The notes under the pieces: model-generated
The model's database searches: none
What the model was told of the DNA's origin: nothing
The model's input: the letters and a program-made list of their open reading frames with translations, nothing else
Made by a program: the position numbers and the translations under genes
Assembly (NCBI GenBank): GCA_016280345.1
Contig: JAEEGN010000049.1
Location: 1-9,408 of the forward strand
DNA length: 9,408 bases
Reading direction: 5' to 3'
Source of the DNA: Selenomonadaceae bacterium
GTDB lineage: Bacteria > Bacillota > Negativicutes > Selenomonadales > Selenomonadaceae
Part shown: piece after piece, positions 6,877 to 9,408 of the stretch
How positions within the stretch are numbered: the first letter of the stretch is position 1
Layout: each line of letters starts with the position of its first letter

Positions 6877-7288
6877 TGAATTGATCCGATACCGCCTGAA
6901 TATGGCTTATGAAAAAGCGGCATCGGCAAAGCTGCTGCTTGACCACGGCCAATACAAGGACTCCGTGAGTCGTTCCTACTATGCGATTTTCTCCGCATTG
7001 CGCGCGCTTCTGGCCACAGAGGATAAAGATTTTTCCAAGCATTCGGGCGTCATCAGCTACTTTCGCATGAAATATGTGAAAACAAAACTCTTTGACAAGA
7101 AATACTCGGATTATTTACAGTCAGCATTCCAGGAACGAAAAACTTCCGATTATGGGGATTTTTTTGTCTTGTCCAAGGAGGAAGCGGAGGAGCAATACCT
7201 TCACGCAATAGAGCTGACCGACGCTGTGAGAGATTATCTCAAGGGGCAGTTTGGCGTTTCTTTGGCAAATGAGGAAAACGCCGAATGA
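6869..7288 (+). CDS. hepT: HEPN domain protein (UPF0332-like), toxin partner of the MNT protein
   Basis: A 139-residue, mostly helical protein. The stretch SVSRSYYAIFSALRALLA (32-49) plus FSKHSGVISYF (56-66) and FQERKTSDYGD (87-97) are the hallmarks of the UPF0332 branch of HEPN proteins. HEPN toxins are generally RNases that dimerise around an R-x4-6-H site. Here the corresponding C-terminal segment reads R90-KTS-D-Y95, lacking the classical RX4HXY His/Tyr arrangement, so the RNase activity and AMPylation site may differ. No in-frame ATG fits: the start is a TTG at 6869 with GGGAGGGG (6854-6861) 7 nt ahead, inside the end of the MNT gene. The next in-frame ATG, at 6902, would remove the first helix. 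No terminator was seen directly after it. The family is clear; toxicity is inferred. Confidence 0.85.
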   Translation: MFDELIRYRLNMAYEKAASAKLLLDHGQYKDSVSRSYYAIFSALRALLATEDKDFSKHSGVISYFRMKYVKTKLFDKKYSDYLQSAFQERKTSDYGDFFVLSKEEAEEQYLHAIELTDAVRDYLKGQFGVSLANEENAE

Positions 7289-7386
7289 GCCAAAGCTCTT
7301 GTATAAAACAGCAAAAACGGGAAAATGAGTTTTAACAATTCATTGAAACTCTATGATACCGATAGCGCAAAGGAGGCGTCCGGGAC

Positions 7387-7677
7387 ATGGCATTGTTCTT
7401 CTGGCTCCTGCTCGGCGCTCTTATTGGTTATTGCGCCGGCAGGAAGGGACGGAGCAGGTGGGCCTGGGGGCTGGCGGCGTTGTTCCTCAGCCCGCTTGTT
7501 GTGGGAATCGTTCTTGCCCTGCTACCGGACGGCGACAACAGCGATGGCAAAAGCCCGGCGCAAATGTCCGGCGGGACGCAGGAAGGCCGGCGAGAGGAAA
7601 GGCGTTGCCCGGAATGCGGCTACCTCGCGGATGCGGGCGAACAGTTCTGCCCGCGCTGCGGGGAAATGCTGTGGTGA
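7387..7677 (+). CDS. Small membrane protein with C-terminal zinc ribbon
   Basis: A 96-residue protein with no function I recognise. Residues 3-17 and about 27-47 are hydrophobic and look like two membrane helices joined by a short basic loop (GRKGRSR). A hydrophilic linker (48-72) follows, then a zinc ribbon with CPECG at 74-78 and CPRCG at 88-92, giving four Cys ligands. The basic loop between the helices suggests that loop faces the cytoplasm, which would put both ends outside under the positive-inside rule; topology is therefore uncertain, since zinc ribbons are usually cytoplasmic. AAAGGAGG (7369-7376) is 10 nt before the ATG and fixes the start. It lies 98 nt after the HEPN gene and may be read through from it; I saw only weak promoter-like sequence in the gap. 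Zinc-ribbon membrane proteins of this size are common and mostly uncharacterised. Confidence 0.75.
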   Translation: MALFFWLLLGALIGYCAGRKGRSRWAWGLAALFLSPLVVGIVLALLPDGDNSDGKSPAQMSGGTQEGRREERRCPECGYLADAGEQFCPRCGEMLW

Positions 7678-7790
7678 GTAAAGGGCTCGTGGGGAACGCG
7701 CCTCATGCGCTGAACCGGAACAGGCAACCCTTCCCCGGTTGACAAAGGATACTGTTTCGTTTCTGATAATGAAAAACTCCTTTCAAACGC

Positions 7791-7845
7791 AAAAGAGATG
7801 ATGGCATTTTGCAAGATGCACTTGCGAAGCCATCATCTCTTTTTT
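7791..7845. terminator. Probable bidirectional intrinsic terminator with nested stem
   Basis: AAAAGAGATGATGGC (7791-7805) pairs perfectly with 7829-7843 (15 bp). The intervening sequence holds a second small stem, GCAAG/CTTGC. Read rightward it ends in a T run; read leftward it ends TTTTGCGTTT. It lies between converging genes (zinc-ribbon protein on +, ComF-like on -), so it can serve both. The rest of 7678-7912 shows nothing else. Confidence 0.8.
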
Positions 7846-7912
7846 CATGGCCCGGATAATCCGAATCAAAATAGCTATATGATGTTGCGCTCCGGCTTTT
7901 GGCGGCGCTTCC

Positions 7913-8575
7913 CTACAGTCGGTCGCTGGCGAGGGTCAGGACGTCGACGCGGGGGGCGCCGGCTTTTTTTAGTTCGCGGGCGCAGGCCAGGGCGGTGGCG
8001 CCGGTGGTGAAGATGTCGTCCACCAATAGCACCGGAAGGCCCTGAATTTGGGCGTTCTCCGCCAGGGCGAAGGCGCCTTTGAGATTTTCGGCCCGGGCCG
8101 CCGCGTCGAGGCCGTGTTGAGGGCGGGTGGGGCGGACGCGGGCGAGGGCCCGTTGCCAATGCCAGCCCTGGGCGGTGAACCAGTCGCGGAAAATCAGTTC
8201 CGATTGATTGAAGCCGCGCTTCGCTTCCTTGTCCCGATGCAGGGGCACGGGGACGACGACTCCCGGCGTCGTAAGCGGTTCCGGCAGTTTGGCCCGGGCG
8301 GCGGCGAGGAAGGTCTGGATGTAGGGCAGGCGGTCGCGGCGGCCCCGGTACTTCAAAGGCAGGATCAGGCCCCGCAGCGTCTCGTGGTAGCGTCCCAACG
8401 CCCAGGCGCTGTCGATGAAGCGCCGCTCCCCGGCACCGAGGGGCAGAAGCCGCGGCGTCAGCGTTCGGGGCAGGCAGTCGGGGCACCAGCCGCCCCGCGT
8501 CTCGCTGTAAGCGCCGCATGCCGGGCAGCGCGGCGGGAAGAGAAAGCACCAGAGCGCATCCCAAAGACCGGCCAT
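7913..8575 (-). CDS. comF: ComF family phosphoribosyltransferase-like protein
   Basis: A 220-residue protein, the usual ComF size. The N-terminal zinc finger has C17, C20, C31 and C34 (CPAC...CPDC). The rest is a type I phosphoribosyltransferase fold, with LKYRGRRD at 74-81, VPVPLHRDKEAKRGFNQS at 108-125, and the PRPP-binding loop LVDDIFTTGAT at 184-194. In Bacillus ComFC takes part in natural transformation; many carriers are not known to be competent, and the enzymatic substrate is unsettled. I chose the ATG at 8575 because GGGAGG stands close upstream on the - strand and the protein then begins MAGLWDALWCFLFPPRCP, the normal family opening. An in-frame ATG at 8635 would add 20 unrelated residues. 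It is convergent with the zinc-ribbon gene. No clear promoter was identified upstream. Confidence 0.93.
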   Translation of the reverse strand: MAGLWDALWCFLFPPRCPACGAYSETRGGWCPDCLPRTLTPRLLPLGAGERRFIDSAWALGRYHETLRGLILPLKYRGRRDRLPYIQTFLAAARAKLPEPLTTPGVVVPVPLHRDKEAKRGFNQSELIFRDWFTAQGWHWQRALARVRPTRPQHGLDAAARAENLKGAFALAENAQIQGLPVLLVDDIFTTGATALACARELKKAGAPRVDVLTLASDRL

Positions 8576-8900
8576 GTTTCCACCTCCCGCTGGCGTGATT
8601 TTACTGCTTTCACCATGTCGTTCGCGTTCAATCATTTGCGCTGTAATAGCTCAAATCGAATTATGATTATCTTTTAATAAATTCTATAAAACATTATCTA
8701 TTTATTCGTAGTATTTCCTTTGCTGATGGGGAATGTTTATGGTATCGTCCTGCTGTAGGCAGCGATATAACCTTTGTAAAATAAATAATCATCTTCTTAG
8801 CTATTTAGAAACATGGTTCTATATGTGGCGCAGATCGATATCTGCCACCGTTTGCGCAACGCGCCAAAAGTACGGAAATCATTTTGGCCTGTCGAAAAAA

Positions 8901-8916
8901 TGTTTCACGTGAAACA
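8901..8916. other. parS site 1 (ParB/Spo0J binding)
   Basis: Perfect palindrome TGTTTCACGTGAAACA, identical to the chromosomal parS consensus known from Bacillus subtilis. ParB loads here, spreads as a CTP-dependent clamp and works with ParA and SMC in origin segregation. Confidence 0.95.
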
Positions 8917-8935
8917 TTTTTGGGATTGCGCCGAG

Positions 8936-8967
8936 CCTCCCTCTGGAGGGAGGTGCCCCGAAGGGGC
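8936..8967. repeat. Double GC-rich hairpin element
   Basis: CCTCCCT (8936-8942) pairs with AGGGAGG (8947-8953). Directly after it GCCCC (8955-8959) pairs with GGGGC (8963-8967). There is no U-tract, so it is not a standard terminator; it resembles the ends of dispersed intergenic repeats in GC-rich Bacillota. Confidence 0.65.
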
Positions 8968-9027
8968 GGAAGGAGGGACACCGCATGATAAGACTACGCA
9001 AACCGTCAGTTCTTGCATAATCCGTCA

Positions 9028-9046
9028 GGCTTGCTTCAAGCAAGCC
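9028..9046. repeat. 9-bp inverted repeat
   Basis: GGCTTGCTT and AAGCAAGCC are separated by a single C, forming a near-perfect palindrome. No protein-binding role is recognised. Confidence 0.6.
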
Positions 9047-9107
9047 GTAAGATTTCGCGGCCATTCACTTCATCCTAAAGCACCAGTTACGGCCGCTGGC
9101 TCCCCCC

Positions 9108-9130
9108 GTAACATGCCACTGGCATGTTAC
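9108..9130. repeat. Perfect 10-bp inverted repeat
   Basis: GTAACATGCC and GGCATGTTAC flank a 3-nt loop (ACT). It is not followed by a T run and no downstream gene is adjacent. Confidence 0.65.
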
Positions 9131-9131
9131 G

Positions 9132-9146
9132 CCCCTCCCGGAGGGG
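9132..9146. repeat. GC-rich inverted repeat
   Basis: CCCCTCC and GGAGGGG meet around one C and are followed by GGC. On the opposite strand this resembles the CCTCCCTCTGGAGGGAGG element at 8936-8953. Confidence 0.55.
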
Positions 9147-9208
9147 GGCTTGCAGAGCTGCCCTCAAAGTGGGATGCTATCAACTTCATCAAACGTCAAC
9201 CAGAAAAA

Positions 9209-9224
9209 TGTTTCACGTGAAACA
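9209..9224. other. parS site 2
   Basis: Second perfect copy of TGTTTCACGTGAAACA, starting 308 nt after the first. Flanks (A-run before, AATTTGGCAGG after) are shared with sites 3 and 4. Confidence 0.95.
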
Positions 9225-9291
9225 ATTTGGCAGGCAAATGTGTGGAGAAAATGAAGGCTACTGTAAAGCGAAGTGCAGTCCCCTCCCCCCT

Positions 9292-9315
9292 GCCCCCCTC
9301 CAGAGGGGGGCTTTT
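9292..9315 (+). repeat. GC-rich hairpin followed by a short T run
   Basis: GCCCCCCT (9292-9299) pairs with AGGGGGGC (9304-9311) around CCAG, then TTTT. It could act as a terminator for any transcript crossing the parS field. The sequence also matches the other CCTC...GAGG elements in this region. Confidence 0.6.
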
Positions 9316-9329
9316 GCGTGCCGAAAAAA

Positions 9330-9345
9330 TGTTTCACGTGAAACA
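9330..9345. other. parS site 3
   Basis: Third perfect copy, 121 nt after site 2. It lies in a repeat unit (9322-9362) that begins CGAAAAAA and continues AATTTGGCAG after the palindrome. Confidence 0.95.
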
Positions 9346-9370
9346 ATTTGGCAGGTGCAAATCGAAAAAA

Positions 9371-9386
9371 TGTTTCACGTGAAACA
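9371..9386. other. parS site 4
   Basis: Fourth perfect copy, 41 nt after site 3, in the second tandem unit (9363-9404). Four sites in under 500 nt make accidental occurrence of a 16-mer implausible. Confidence 0.95.
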
Positions 9387-9408
9387 ATTTTGGCAGACGC
9401 AAACCGAA

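Larger units (their letters stand above)
8576..9408. other. Gene-free region: AT-rich spacer followed by a parS/inverted-repeat field
   Basis: No convincing coding sequence is present in either direction. Bases 8636-8820 are strikingly AT-rich compared with the GC-rich flanks and probably hold the upstream region of the comF-type gene. From 8901 onward the stretch contains four perfect parS palindromes and at least six inverted repeats. Short open frames here start with MFHVKHF, which is simply the parS palindrome translated. Only one near-match to a DnaA box (TGTGGAGAA, 9241-9249) was seen, so I do not call an origin of replication inside the window. Confidence 0.8.
9322..9408. repeat. Tandem 41-42 bp repeats each carrying a parS site
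   Basis: Unit 1 is 9322-9362 and unit 2 is 9363-9404. They share CGAAAAAA, the parS palindrome, AATTT(T)GGCAG and a CAAA tail, differing at a few bases. The window ends with CGAA (9405-9408), the first bases of a third unit. Confidence 0.85.

Noticed and set aside
7875..8564. 229-codon - strand frame overlapping the ComF-like gene
   Set aside because: Arg/Pro-rich frame-shifted shadow of the ComF-like protein on the same strand.
8813..9220. 135-codon frame on the + strand across the parS field
   Set aside because: It translates parS (MFHVKHF) and GC-rich hairpins; no ribosome binding site or homology.
9241..9249. Possible DnaA box (TGTGGAGAA)
   Set aside because: One mismatch to the consensus and solitary; an origin would show several clustered boxes.
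9164..9346. 60-codon - strand frame starting MFHVKHFF
   Set aside because: The start and much of the sequence are parS palindromes read as codons.
8901..9408. CRISPR-like array from regularly repeated palindromes
   Set aside because: Spacing is irregular (308, 121, 41 nt), the repeat is the known parS sequence, the tandem units have no unique spacers, and no cas genes are present.

Overview
The window looks like chromosomal DNA from a fairly GC-rich Bacillota. The signs are strong AGGAGG-type ribosome binding sites, a CBS-ACT protein of the kind common in that phylum, a Firmicutes-style ComF, and the parS sequence TGTTTCACGTGAAACA. A Negativicutes or clostridial anaerobe is my best guess, but no rRNA or other taxonomic marker is present to settle it.

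Left half (1-5471, + strand): a phosphonate biosynthesis operon. It begins with the 3' part of an alkaline-phosphatase/sulfatase-fold enzyme carrying a Thr at the nucleophile position. Next is a 671-residue three-domain protein (LicC/PntC-like nucleotidyltransferase, HxGH cytidylyltransferase-like domain, PEP mutase). A phosphonoacetaldehyde-reductase-type iron alcohol dehydrogenase overlaps it by 4 nt, and a TPP-dependent phosphonopyruvate decarboxylase follows. The expected route is PEP to phosphonopyruvate to phosphonoacetaldehyde to 2-hydroxyethylphosphonate (HEP), then a nucleotide-activated HEP. No aminotransferase is visible, so HEP rather than aminoethylphosphonate is the likely headgroup. 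The sulfatase-fold enzyme is a candidate for handling a phosphonate or phosphate diester. The acceptor is probably encoded to the left of the window.

Middle (5535-6337): a single-gene unit with its own sigma-A-type promoter, a CBS-CBS-ACT protein, and a very strong intrinsic terminator.

Accessory segment (6338-7845): a HEPN/MNT toxin-antitoxin pair with an extended -10 promoter and a TTG start on the second gene. It is followed by a small two-helix membrane protein with a C-terminal zinc ribbon, and the segment closes with a probable bidirectional terminator. By eye the HEPN/MNT genes are more AT-rich than their surroundings, which suggests acquisition.

Right end (7913-9408): comF-type gene on the - strand, an AT-rich spacer, then a gene-free stretch with four perfect 16-bp parS sites mixed with GC-rich inverted repeats. 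The last two parS sites lie in 41-42 bp tandem units, and a third unit starts at the very edge. This is a chromosome-partition centromere, so the window probably lies in the origin-proximal part of the chromosome.
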